Shown here one piece after another: positions 10,119 to 20,106 of a DNA stretch of 64,000 nucleotides (position 1 is the first letter of the stretch; each line of letters begins with the position of its first letter). The translations under genes and the position numbers were made by a program. A model generated the notes under the pieces. It saw only the letters and a program-made list of their open reading frames with translations. It was not told the origin of the DNA and did not search any database. This stretch comes from Brasilonema angustatum HA4187-MV1 (GTDB taxonomy: Bacteria > Cyanobacteriota > Cyanobacteriia > Cyanobacteriales > Nostocaceae), in contig JAHHGV010000035.1 of the NCBI GenBank assembly GCA_019359695.1, positions 1 through 64,000 on the forward strand, written 5' to 3'.

Positions 10119-10163
10119 GAATTGTAGATTTTGATTCTGAATTTTGAATTGGGAAATACTGAC

Positions 10164-11006
10164 ATGTACGATCGCACTTTTTCTAACCCTTACAGACAGT
10201 CTGGGGCAACAGCTACACACCAAAATCCTTTCTTACTGATTGAGAACGTTTCTAAGGTTTATCCCACAGCGAAAGGTTCTTATACAGTACTACAAGATGT
10301 GAACCTCACCGTGAATGAGGGCGAGTTTATCTGCGTCATCGGTCACTCTGGTTGTGGTAAATCAACTTTGCTGAACATGGTTGCTGGGTTCGCCACACCC
10401 ACTGACGGATCAGTGCTACTCAACTCCAAACCCATTACTCAACCAGGACCAGATAGAATGATGGTATTTCAGAACTATGCTTTGTTACCCTGGTTGACGA
10501 CTTCTGAAAACATTTACTTAGCCATTAACGCCGTTTTCCCAAATAAGCCAAAAGCACAGAAGTCAGCGATTGTACGCGAACATTTAGCACTGGTGGGACT
10601 GACAGAAGCTGCTGACAAAAAACCGACGCAAATTTCTGGGGGGATGAAACAGCGGGTTGCGATCGCCCGCGCTTTGGCGATTCGTCCTCAAGTTTTAATT
10701 TTAGATGAACCTTTTGGGGCGTTAGATGCGATTACCAAAGAAGAATTGCAAGAAGAATTGTTGAAAATTTGGAACGAACGACGATGCACAGTGTTGATGA
10801 TTACTCACGACATTGATGAAGCACTGTTCCTTGCAGACCGTTTGGTCATGATGACTAACGGACCTGCTGCTAGAATTGGTGAAGATATCCAAATTCCTTT
10901 TCCTCGTCCGCGCGATCGCGCTCGGATTATGGAAGATCCAGAATACTACAGACTGCGGAACCACGTCCTTGATTACCTCTACCGCCGCTTTGCGCACGAC
11001 GAATAA
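10164..11006 (+). CDS. cmpD: Bicarbonate ABC transporter ATPase
   Basis: An ABC ATPase of about 280 residues, closely similar to the first part of CmpC: Walker A GHSGCGKST, signature ISGGMKQRVAIARALA, Walker B LILDEPFGALDA. The frame is open from a TTG at 10131, but the ATG at 10164 (MYDRTFSNPYRQ), preceded by GGGAAA, fits the family start. It lacks the solute-binding-like extension of CmpC. It is the last gene of the cmp operon, 45 bp after cmpC. Confidence 0.88.
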   Translation: MYDRTFSNPYRQSGATATHQNPFLLIENVSKVYPTAKGSYTVLQDVNLTVNEGEFICVIGHSGCGKSTLLNMVAGFATPTDGSVLLNSKPITQPGPDRMMVFQNYALLPWLTTSENIYLAINAVFPNKPKAQKSAIVREHLALVGLTEAADKKPTQISGGMKQRVAIARALAIRPQVLILDEPFGALDAITKEELQEELLKIWNERRCTVLMITHDIDEALFLADRLVMMTNGPAARIGEDIQIPFPRPRDRARIMEDPEYYRLRNHVLDYLYRRFAHDE

Positions 11007-11118
11007 ATGTGACAAAGCTAAAATCTCGTTTCCAGGTTCTACCTGGAAACGCAATCAAAGCGGCTTTGCTACGAGTAAGTGAAGCGGTTTCGTTTATAGT
11101 ATTCTCTATTGCCACTAA

Positions 11119-11628
11119 ATGAAAGCTATGAGAATACTCGTTTTAAAAATAACATTAGCTACTGCAACCGCTTTAATTATTGTACTGACGGGAATAACTC
11201 CCGCTCATGCTATTACATTAAACTTCAACTGGAATGGTAATAATAATTATTCTGCTCTTGGTTCATTTAGTTATGATGAAAACACCGCGCCAGGAAGTTT
11301 TTCTGAAAAAGGGGCTGGACAGACTTATGTTTTACAATCCCTCAATGTTTCTTTTTTCGATCCTCTGAAGAATGTTATTGCTACTTATAATAACGTTGTA
11401 GATGGCGTATCAATACCTAAATATTTCCAATTCAATTTCAACACCGTCACGCAAGAAATTTTTGGCTTAATAGATTTAGGAGGCGAAGTCGCTGGCGAGA
11501 CTTATTTAAAAGGAACAGTTAATACCGATTTATCACTATTTCAAGTTCCTCAATCTGGTTCTGATGCAACGATAGATAGTAATTCAGGAACTATTGTTGT
11601 TAAGCCTGCACCATTACAGAGTCATTAA
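11119..11628 (+). CDS. Secreted protein of PEP-CTERM-like type lacking the sorting tail
   Basis: 169 residues with a clear signal peptide (ILVLKITLATATALIIVL...AHA) and a beta-rich, Asn/Ser/Gly-rich body (FNWNGNNNYSALGSFSYD, LQSLNVSFFDPLKNV). The body resembles cyanobacterial exported proteins that normally end in a PEP-CTERM anchor. Here the protein ends ...IVVKPAPLQSH with no anchor. The last coding stretch (11529-11606) is duplicated at 14945-15022, on the far side of the defence-like genes, so the 3' end may have been altered by integration of that block. Function is unknown. Confidence 0.7.
   Translation: MKAMRILVLKITLATATALIIVLTGITPAHAITLNFNWNGNNNYSALGSFSYDENTAPGSFSEKGAGQTYVLQSLNVSFFDPLKNVIATYNNVVDGVSIPKYFQFNFNTVTQEIFGLIDLGGEVAGETYLKGTVNTDLSLFQVPQSGSDATIDSNSGTIVVKPAPLQSH
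11529..11606 (+). repeat. Left copy of 78-bp direct repeat bracketing the CBASS-like block
   Basis: From TTTATCACTATTTCAAG to GTTGTTAAGCC, this matches 14945-15022 in the same orientation with five mismatches by eye. It lies in the 3' end of the secreted-protein gene. The two copies enclose the block 11.6-14.9 kb. Confidence 0.85.
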
Positions 11629-11862
11629 TTATTAATGTAAGCATGAGAATAAGTAGGTAGGCATGAAGAAACCTCACTATGTAACAAAATGTAAAATTAT
11701 CAAAACCGCAAGCGAATTGCTTCACTCCGCTAAGTTCCAAGGGGACACGCTGCGCGTTCGCTCTTAGCGTGCGCTTTGCGCTTACGCTCTGAGGTAATCT
11801 GCCCCTACTCCTGATGCCTCAAAACCAGTAACAGGAGTGTTTGATAATTGTTTAATTTCATG

Positions 11863-12612
11863 TTAGTTTAAAGTTTTTTTGAAAACTGGTATCTCCCCTT
11901 GTGAAAGGCTCTCCAATTGAATAGCAACCATACCTTCATCAAAGGCTCTTTGAAATAAATCTTGGTTGCCTGAGTTTTTATAACCCAGTCCATCATAAAA
12001 TCCTTGAGCAAATGTAATTGCTGCTTTGTCTTGAATTGGGTTATTCATCCCAATGACATAATTAATGTATTGGCTAATTGCCATAGCAGCTTGTTCTGAA
12101 TAACAAGCATTAAGCAGTACGCATTTAACATAATCAGCGTGTAACTTAAACAGAAATGCTAAAGCTTCTGGTGAAACAGGTTTATTATTTCCGCCATCAT
12201 CTTCTAATAATAAGCTGCCATCCGGTTCACCATGTCCACAGAAATGAACGATTTGAGGCTGTTCTTCCGCGATAGCTCTGCGAATATCTCTTGGACGTAC
12301 AGCGGTTCTAATTTCAATTTCAAATAAATCTCGATTGGTGGCTCGTAGTATAGCTTCTTCAATTTCTCGAATCTCTTTATCCAAACGCAGTCCGTGAGGA
12401 ATTGCTGTTAGAATCAAGATTTTTTGCATCAACGTAGATGGTTCTATTTGTTTATTAGTATCGTGAGATTCTAGAGCTTGGATTAACTTTACTATACCTC
12501 TTACTACTTCTTTCACAGGTCTTTTGCCTTGACGGGTGGTTAAACCAGTGACAAGACTGCCAACAGCACTAGTATCAAAAATATGGATGAAACGATGAGG
12601 TTCTCCACACAT
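11863..12612 (-). CDS. CHAT-domain (caspase-fold) protease, last gene of a CBASS-like operon
   Basis: 249-residue frame. The CHAT domain spans about residues 68-249: LILTAIPHGLRLDKEIREIEEAI, then the histidine motif IVHFCGHGEPDG and the cysteine motif VLLNACYSE, the caspase-like His/Cys dyad. Such proteases serve as death effectors in several defence systems. The first 65 residues (EPHRFIHIFDTSAVGSL...) are not CHAT and faintly resemble the end of a vWA domain. In one reading they continue the end of the preceding frame through a G-run, so the annotated ATG at 12612 may not be the original start. It lies eight bases after the CD-NTase fragment. A second CHAT protein is at 25380-26090. Confidence 0.8.
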   Translation of the reverse strand: MCGEPHRFIHIFDTSAVGSLVTGLTTRQGKRPVKEVVRGIVKLIQALESHDTNKQIEPSTLMQKILILTAIPHGLRLDKEIREIEEAILRATNRDLFEIEIRTAVRPRDIRRAIAEEQPQIVHFCGHGEPDGSLLLEDDGGNNKPVSPEALAFLFKLHADYVKCVLLNACYSEQAAMAISQYINYVIGMNNPIQDKAAITFAQGFYDGLGYKNSGNQDLFQRAFDEGMVAIQLESLSQGEIPVFKKTLN

Positions 12613-12620
12613 TTCCGTTG

Positions 12621-13037
12621 CTAAACGTGGCCCTCCCCCACTCCCATCATTGCGGCTAGAGGTTTAATTCGCAGTGCAAAGTAGTCTAAAACTTCTTGAG
12701 GAGAACTTTTTTCTAAAGACGTGTTATTAACGAGTACTAATGTATCTGCATCACTCAAACCATTGATGAATGTGTTTTTACGAATTGAGCCACCAAATAA
12801 TAAGTCAACGCTATTTTCTATTTCTGAATCAATTGCTTCTTTGAGAACATCTAAATGCCGTTGGGTAGCCTCAGAGTCTCTATTATTAAAGTCCTTTAAT
12901 GCACCTTGAAGTAGACTGTTGACTTCTGAGTTATAAGACGAAGTGTCGGTGCTTTCACATGCACGCTTGAGCATTTGGCTAATGTCTTCTGAGGAACTAC
13001 TAGAAGACCAGCTATAACTTCCACTACTGCCACCCAT
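12621..13037 (-). pseudogene. CD-NTase-like nucleotidyltransferase, N-terminal part only
   Basis: 138 residues. After a Gly/Ser-rich start (MGGSSGSYSW) comes a helical region, then the nucleotidyltransferase signature FGGSIRKNTFINGLSDADT: a GS motif followed by D-x-D metal ligands, as in cGAS/DncV-like CD-NTases that make cyclic oligonucleotide alarms. CD-NTases usually exceed 280 residues; here recognisable sequence ends near ...QEVLDYFALR. The tail IKPLAAMMGVGEG runs into a G-rich tract and a stop. A one-base shift in that tract would join it to the CHAT frame. It is therefore truncated and probably inactive. It starts five bases after the TGT-like gene's stop codon. Confidence 0.7.
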
Positions 13038-13042
13038 AACTG

Positions 13043-14140
13043 TTACTCCTCAACTTCTAGTCCAGCATCTTTTACCAAATTAAGCACTTGTGGCATGACC
13101 TTTTCCCATGCAGAAAATTCTTGGAGAAGTTTTGTATGACAAAATCTATTCATTGCATGAGATAAGAGGTTAAGGTTTTGAAGATTTTTAATACTATAAA
13201 GTTGATTTAGCTCTGATTCAGAATAATGCCAATCTGCTTGCATGAGTGCTGCTGTTGATTGGTACAATGTCAGACCATCAACAAAAGCGTAGCGCAGCCA
13301 AGCAAGTCCATCAAATATGTCTGCTCCACAAAGAAAGTAGGAAATAATTAAAACCGAGTCTAAGCATCCTAAAATATGGATTGGTATTTCGATACTTTGT
13401 TGTTGAAGGTGGAAGCGAATTTTTAAAAGGTTACGGCATCTTTCTAGGATTGAACTCCCAAGTTCTTTTTCTGTTATGCCTAGTACAGTGCGGCGTAAGT
13501 TTAGATAGGGTTATACTGCCAAACGCTTCCCCTTAAAAGTCTATATTTACACCCTAACCGAATTTACGCCTTGGAGTACTAGTACTGAAAATGAAGTTAG
13601 GCAATGAGCGTGTTCAAGTAAACTATCTATATTGATTACTTCTGATTCAGGTGTTTCAGGTTTATAAAGAAAATTTGAGGCAAAATTTGGATATTGCTGA
13701 AAGAGAGATTTAGCAGTTTCTATTTGATAGAGTGTTAATTGATGTTTATCCCAATCATCATAACTTATTAAAACTAATTGAGATAATGATTGTAAGTTAT
13801 CAAGTAGATCTTGGTGTAATTTTCTAGACCAGGGGCGGACAGGTCTACAGTCTCTGTACGCATAAACATCATCTGAAGTGGCAGTTAATTTGATTGGTTG
13901 AGTCTCATAACCACCACTATCTATAAAAAGAAGATCAGAGGCATAAATATATACGTCTTGGAGTTCGTAATGTATATCATAAGCACTTATTAGCGAGACA
14001 TCTGAAATATATTCTTTTGTTTTTGTGTAAATGTTTTTTAATTCAGGAAATCCCCGGCTGGAAAATGATGGGACGATGAGGGGAGTAGGGATATCAATGA
14101 TAGAAATTTGGCGAGATTTACAAATTTCAGAAACTCTCAT
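13043..14140 (-). pseudogene. tRNA-guanine transglycosylase-like gene interrupted by a small palindromic insertion (Cap10-like)
   Basis: Two frames in the same register (14140-13547 and the stretch ending at 13043) make one TGT-fold protein of about 340 residues when the insertion at 13492-13570 is ignored. The first part has DLLFIDSGGYE, matching the TGT catalytic-Asp region (D-S-G-G-x). The second has GITEKELG, then IHILGCLDSVLIISYF and LCGADIFDGLAWLRYAF, the classic C-terminal TGT signature. Three in-frame stops lie only within the insertion. It overlaps the QueC-like gene by 14 bases. TGT-like and QueC-like partners of a CD-NTase define type IV CBASS. Confidence 0.8.
13492..13570. mobile_element. 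79-bp palindromic MITE-like insertion in the TGT-like gene
   Basis: The ends are GGCGTAAGTTTAGATAGGGT and ACCCTAACCGAATTTACGCC; the outer seven bases are perfect inverted repeats and the 20-base arms mostly match. Removing about 78 bases restores an open TGT-like frame. There is no coding capacity. Confidence 0.7.
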
Positions 14141-14696
14141 CCAATGCTCTCCTGTCTAAACATGATGGGCATTCTTCACAGGGGATATCTCCGCGACGTT
14201 CGCAACTAAACGTCATCTCTATTGGCATTTTTGTGATTTTACAATATTTGAAAATATCTTTTTTGGTGAATTCTATAAATGGAGCTTCAACTTGAACGGA
14301 GCCTGCAAAATAACCATTAAAAATTCGTTGAATATCTTCTAAAAATGCTTTGGAGCAATCGTAATAAGGTGTTCCGGCATGAATTCCTATAGCAAATCTG
14401 CCGTGCTTAGTGGAAAGAATGCTAGCAGATGCGAGCAGTAGGGTTGCGTTGCGACAATGGTATTCTCCCTGAGTGCGGACAATTTTCAACCCCAAGTCAA
14501 TTGTGTTGAGGGAGATGTTGTAATGTTGAGTTATTGCTAGGACAGCACGGCGTTCTCCTTCAAAGCTGGGTTGGTTATAGTTGAAGTGAATACCTCTTAT
14601 AGTCAAACCGCGTGAAAGGTAGAAGGCGATTAAAGCTGCGGAATCAATCCCTCCCCCAAGTAGTAAATTTACGTCTGCATCTGGTTGAAGCATCAA
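14127..14696 (-). CDS. QueC-like PP-loop ATPase of a type IV CBASS-like locus (Cap9-like)
   Basis: 189 residues. The PP-loop LLLGGGIDSAALIAFYL near residue 10 binds ATP. The C-terminal cysteines in FSCERRGDIPCEECPSCLDR form the zinc site of QueC (7-cyano-7-deazaguanine synthase). The family makes nitriles from carboxy-deazaguanine. Housekeeping QueC is longer (about 220 residues) and is not normally next to a nucleotidyltransferase. The neighbours (TGT-like, CD-NTase-like) argue for the defence-associated paralogue, which modifies protein or nucleic-acid partners with a deazaguanine-type base. It is the first gene of the minus-strand operon and appears intact. Confidence 0.8.
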   Translation of the reverse strand: MMLQPDADVNLLLGGGIDSAALIAFYLSRGLTIRGIHFNYNQPSFEGERRAVLAITQHYNISLNTIDLGLKIVRTQGEYHCRNATLLLASASILSTKHGRFAIGIHAGTPYYDCSKAFLEDIQRIFNGYFAGSVQVEAPFIEFTKKDIFKYCKITKMPIEMTFSCERRGDIPCEECPSCLDRRALDESF

Positions 14697-14942
14697 TTGC
14701 TGAACTAGCTAAAAAGTTGAGTGTCAATCCTAGCACAATAAACAAGTTCTGAGAATTAGCTCTTTGAACGCAACTTAGTATTAAATAGGGTTTTAAAGAT
14801 TTCATTCTTCTAGGTGAAGTGATCACCTTGGTGAATATCTTCAGCATGTTGCTGATTGTCTTCGGCATTATCATTACTGGAGTTTAGACTACTGCATGAC
14901 AAAATGACTCAAGGGCAAGCTTGTGATGAACTAAACACCTCA

Positions 14943-15032
14943 AATTTATCACTATTTCAAGTTCCTCAATCTGGTTCTGATGCAAGAATAGACAGTAATT
15001 CAGGAGATATTGTTGTTAAGCCAATATCATAA
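14943..15032 (+). pseudogene. Remnant of the 3' end of the 11119-11628 gene
   Basis: In frame it reads NLSLFQVPQSGSDARIDSN, then SGDIVVKPIS and a stop, nearly identical to the last 30 residues of the secreted protein at 11119-11628. No 5' part is present. Bases 14945-15022 are the right-hand copy of the 78-bp direct repeat. Confidence 0.85.
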
Positions 15033-15081
15033 CCGATTCCTTTCCTCGGTTGTTTACTTTCTAGTGTGGCTCATTTTCCAC

Positions 15082-15123
15082 AATCAAATAGGATTGATAT
15101 AGGACTCCTATTTGATTTTTGAA
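15082..15123. repeat. Palindromic dispersed repeat (AATCAAATAGGA type)
   Basis: AATCAAATAGGA (15082-15093) pairs with TCCTATTTGATT (15106-15117). Bases 15098-15123 are the exact reverse complement of 29063-29088 (26 of 26 by eye), so this is a multi-copy element. Confidence 0.7.
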
Positions 15124-15675
15124 CAACTAAGCTGGCTATAAGCTTGATATACAAAGCTTTCCTTATCAGTATACTGAGCAAGATTCAAGTAGGATTCCTA
15201 TATAGCAATCCTAAATAATTCGTGAACAACAAGATTCCCGATTTCTTTGGCTCTTACTTTTATTACTTACTAGTGCCCAAGAATTTGCCATGATATAGCA
15301 GTCCTATTTCATTTGTGTGAAAGTGCCTGCGCTCTGCGCTTAAAAACAAAGTAAATTTGTACATTCTTCTTCCCTGTTATACCGTTTCACTTTAAGGTTG
15401 ATACATATAAGGGGCAGGAAGCAGGGGGAAAGAATTAGAAACCAATCATTTGTATCAGGGATTTCGTGAAATGGTATTAAACGTTAAGCGTTCCCTACCT
15501 CAACGAGTAATTTCACAACTCCTGCACAGATTGCTATAACAGTTTTTTCATTACTGAAATTTATCAAATTGAGTAAAAATAATATTTGTAATTATTAAAA
15601 AACCTATTTAAACTAAAAATTAAGCACTTAATTGATGGCTTCTATCAAAGTAATATCACCACTACCAATCATGAG

Positions 15676-15948
15676 ATGATGAGCTTATCGATGACAAATT
15701 TATTGTTAACATTTGGAATAATTTGCTTCATAATTGCAGTAATTGGTCAAGCCAAGCTGTTTTTTCTTGAAATTAATCCTGGTTGTTTTGGGAGATTTAT
15801 AGCTTTAACAACTGCTATTTTTAGCTTTGCATTAGCAGTTATCTTCATACTATTCCCATTGTCAACACCAGATTTGGTGAGCAATTACTTGACCCCCTAT
15901 ATTTCACAGTTCATGGAGCAATTTCTGGGCATGATTTTTTATCATTAA
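15676..15948 (+). CDS. Small two-helix membrane protein of unknown function
   Basis: 90 residues with two strongly hydrophobic segments (LLLTFGIICFIIAVIGQAKLF and FIALTTAIFSFALAVIFILF) and a polar C-terminus. The start could also be the ATG at 15691. No family is recognised. The membrane topology supports it being real rather than chance, but conservation could not be checked. Confidence 0.5.
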   Translation: MMSLSMTNLLLTFGIICFIIAVIGQAKLFFLEINPGCFGRFIALTTAIFSFALAVIFILFPLSTPDLVSNYLTPYISQFMEQFLGMIFYH

Positions 15949-16139
15949 AGGTGGTCGTCCAGGGGAAAAGCATCTAATTTCAATAGGATACCATGAGTGC
16001 AATGATTTTTTGTAAATTTTGGTGAGTTTGCCCTGTTTGGAAATCCTCTTTAATTTTTATTAGGAAATAAGATGCGTTTCTCCTGACGCCTACTCAAACT
16101 CTGCTTCGAGAAGCCTTGGGACTACATAAAGAGAAATCG

Positions 16140-16187
16140 CAATCTCAAAAGGTGATTTCAGCATCTGACGATCACCTCTTGAGATTG
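16140..16187 (-). terminator. Hairpin downstream of groEL
   Basis: CAATCTCAAAAGGTGAT (16140-16156) pairs with ATCACCTCTTGAGATTG (16171-16187): 17 bases with one mismatch and a 14-base loop. Reading the minus strand, a moderately T-rich stretch follows. It is probably the groESL terminator or an mRNA-stabilising hairpin. Confidence 0.55.
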
Positions 16188-16259
16188 ATACTTTGCACGG
16201 TTGAAACTGAGCTTTTTTGATTCAGGCAAGAGCAATTCACGGTTACTCTTGATGAATCA

Positions 16260-17951
<1,692 letters not shown>

Positions 17952-18018
17952 TCATCAGTTATTTGTCATTCGCTATTTGGCTTGTGGAGTACGAATGACT
18001 AATAGCTAATGGTATCGA

Positions 18019-18330
18019 CTATGAAACAATTGCCAGAATGTCCTTCTCAGACAACAGCACATAATCCTCCGTACCAAGCTTAATGTCGGTGCCAGCGTAC
18101 TTAGAGTAGAGAACTTTATCGCCAACTGCTACATCAATTGCTTGATGGGTGCCGTCATCGTTGCGTTTACCGGGGCCGGCTGCAACAATTTCACCCACCT
18201 GCGGTTTTTCTTTAGCGCTATCAGGCAGAAGAATGCCTCCCGCTGTTTTCTCTTCAGACTCACTAACCTTGATGAAAACGCGATCACCCAGAGGCTTAAG
18301 AGTAGATACGCTCAACGCTATAGCTGCCAT
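18019..18330 (-). CDS. groES: Co-chaperonin GroES (10-kDa)
   Basis: 103 residues with the conserved start [19 protein letters not shown], the mobile loop [19 protein letters not shown] and the end [16 protein letters not shown]. It forms the heptameric lid of GroEL and is first in the groES-groEL operon. I could not find a CIRCE element (TTAGCACTC-N9-GAGTGCTAA) in the 470 bp upstream, although this operator is common on cyanobacterial groESL. Confidence 0.97.
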   Translation of the reverse strand: MAAIALSVSTLKPLGDRVFIKVSESEEKTAGGILLPDSAKEKPQVGEIVAAGPGKRNDDGTHQAIDVAVGDKVLYSKYAGTDIKLGTEDYVLLSEKDILAIVS

Positions 18331-18807
18331 ACAAAACTTTCCAAGCTAACTTTCTTAAGGTGAACAAATGAGTGTAATTAGGTTATGAACTGGTAAAGAC
18401 AGATGTTTGCTCAATCACAGATGTCTAATCGGGAGGAAAATCCATCATACGTTGTGTCGTAGGCATGGAAGGTTTTCTGATCAAATCAATCCAATCAATA
18501 CTGAGCAAAATGAGAAATTGCTAGTAGTGCCAGTTAAAATTCACTAACTTGATTGACTTGCAGTAGTTTTATGTTAAGTATCATGTCATATAGTTTTAAA
18601 AAAATCAAGCAGTCCCGAAGTATTTAAGCTTAGGGACTTCAATTCAGGCACTTACAAGAAAAAAATTTAAAGGCGCAGGACTTGCGCCTTTCTGGCTGGG
18701 ACGATCTCCACGCACCAACTCATACACCCACTAATTATTGTTAGCGCAGCGTTGTTGTATCTTCTACGGAAACTGCACTTAGAGCTTAACCGAACCGTAT
18801 TGCAATT
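18331..18807. other. 477-bp gap holding the groESL promoter region
   Basis: No gene is seen. The groES-proximal half should hold the groESL promoter; no CIRCE or K-box was recognised. The distal half carries the sufS terminator. Confidence 0.4.
18660..18691 (-). terminator. Rho-independent terminator of the suf cluster
   Basis: AAAGGCGCA (18669-18677) pairs with TGCGCCTTT (18683-18691) around a five-base loop. Reading the minus strand, the stem is followed by TAAATTTTTTTC. It lies about 115 bp after the sufS stop. Confidence 0.8.
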
Positions 18808-20070
18808 TCACTCTAAGAAACCACCAAAGAAATCTAACGTTTCCTTCAACGCTTTCACAAAAACATCTATCTCTTCACGAGTATTGTAAAAAGATAAACT
18901 TGCCCGTGCAGTCGCCGCAATACCTAAATGACGGTGCAATGGTTGTGTGCAGTGGTGTCCAGAACGAATCGCGATACCTTCTTGATCTAATAATGTAGAT
19001 ATGTCGTTAGCGTGGATTTCGCCAGCGGTGAACGCAGCAAGAGCAGCTCTGCCCAAACCTGCTATTTTAGGTTTAGGACCGTAGATGCGAAGCTGAGGAA
19101 TTTGTTCTAACTGCTCAAACAAATAACCAGTCAACTCAGCTTCATAGGCATAGATTTTATCCATACCAATGTTGGTAAGATAGTCTACCGCTGCACCAAG
19201 AGCAATTGTTTCGCCAATAGCTGGTGTTCCTGCTTCAAATTTATGTGGTAAATCTGCATACGTAGAGTGGTCTAAAAAAACCTCCGCAATCATTTCCCCA
19301 CCACCCAAGAAGGGAGGCATTGATCGCAGCAAGTCTAACTTGCCATACAAAAAGCCAATCCCACTTGGAGCACACATTTTGTGACCAGAAGCTACCAACC
19401 AATCACAGCCAATTTGCTGTACATTGATAGGCATATGAGGGACACTTTGGCAAGCATCAATTAATACTTTAGCACCGTGTTGATGAGCAATTTCGCAAAT
19501 TTCCTTCACTGGGTTAATACAACCCAAAGTGTTAGAAACATGCACCACCGACACTAATTTTGTTTTTTCATAAACCAGCTTTTTAAACTCTTCTAAATCA
19601 AAAGTTTCTTCCGCAGCCAGTTCAATAAATTTCAGCACCGCGCCCGTCTTTTGGGCGACAAAATGCCAAGGTACTAAATTACTGTGGTGTTCCATCACCG
19701 AGAGGATGATTTCGTCCCCTGGCTGCAAATTGCTCATTCCCCAACTGTAAGCAACCAAATTGATCGCCTCAGAAGCATTGCGAGTGAAAACAATTTCCTG
19801 GCGTGATGCAGCTTTTACGAACGCAGCAACTTTGTCTCTGGCGACTTCATAAGCTTCCGTCGCTTTAGCGCTAAGAGCATGTACACCGCGATGTACATTG
19901 GAATTGTACTGCTCGTAATAGTCTCGAATCGTGTTGAGAACGAGCAGAGGTTTTTGTGACGTAGCAGCGTTGTCAAAGTAGACTAAGGGTTTGCCGTTAA
20001 CTTCTTGGTGTAATATTGGGAAGTCAGCACGGACTTGATCAGCAAGGGTTCTTTCTTGGGTAAAGGTCAT
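18808..20070 (-). CDS. sufS: SufS-type cysteine desulfurase
   Basis: 420 residues. This PLP enzyme mobilises sulfur from cysteine for Fe-S cluster assembly. The PLP-lysine motif is [17 protein letters not shown] (about residue 229) and the catalytic cysteine is in [15 protein letters not shown] (about residue 371), the group II (SufS) signature. It is the last gene of the minus-strand sufB-sufC-sufD-sufS cluster, separated from sufD by a 7-mer tandem repeat. Confidence 0.96.
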   Translation of the reverse strand: MTFTQERTLADQVRADFPILHQEVNGKPLVYFDNAATSQKPLLVLNTIRDYYEQYNSNVHRGVHALSAKATEAYEVARDKVAAFVKAASRQEIVFTRNASEAINLVAYSWGMSNLQPGDEIILSVMEHHSNLVPWHFVAQKTGAVLKFIELAAEETFDLEEFKKLVYEKTKLVSVVHVSNTLGCINPVKEICEIAHQHGAKVLIDACQSVPHMPINVQQIGCDWLVASGHKMCAPSGIGFLYGKLDLLRSMPPFLGGGEMIAEVFLDHSTYADLPHKFEAGTPAIGETIALGAAVDYLTNIGMDKIYAYEAELTGYLFEQLEQIPQLRIYGPKPKIAGLGRAALAAFTAGEIHANDISTLLDQEGIAIRSGHHCTQPLHRHLGIAATARASLSFYNTREEIDVFVKALKETLDFFGGFLE

Positions 20071-20106
20071 AATTAGTCATTAGTCATTGGTCATTAGTCA
20101 TTAGTG
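20065..20106. repeat. Heptamer tandem repeat between sufD and sufS
   Basis: Repeats of the unit TCATTAG, with one TCATTGG variant, span the sufS start and the sufD stop. This is the STRR-type repeat typical of filamentous cyanobacteria. A diverged relative lies near 17955-18010. Confidence 0.75.

Larger units (their letters stand above)
14697..15675. other. 979-bp region with gene remnant and repeats
   Basis: Apart from the 3' gene remnant at 14943-15032 and the inverted repeat near 15082-15123, I see no gene. It begins with a copy of the short repeat ACTGGAGTTTAGACTA (14877-14892), which also occurs near 49822 and 52533. The 90-residue membrane protein starts at the end of the region. Confidence 0.5.

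Noticed and set aside
5633-11006. Reading the transporter as a nitrate system (nrtABCD)
   Set aside because: The binding protein has the CmpA-type [15 protein letters not shown] segment, and no nitrate or nitrite reductase gene is adjacent; the neighbouring siroheme enzyme reads as sulfite reductase.
12721-12909. Plus-strand frame of 62 residues
   Set aside because: Antisense shadow of the CD-NTase-like gene.
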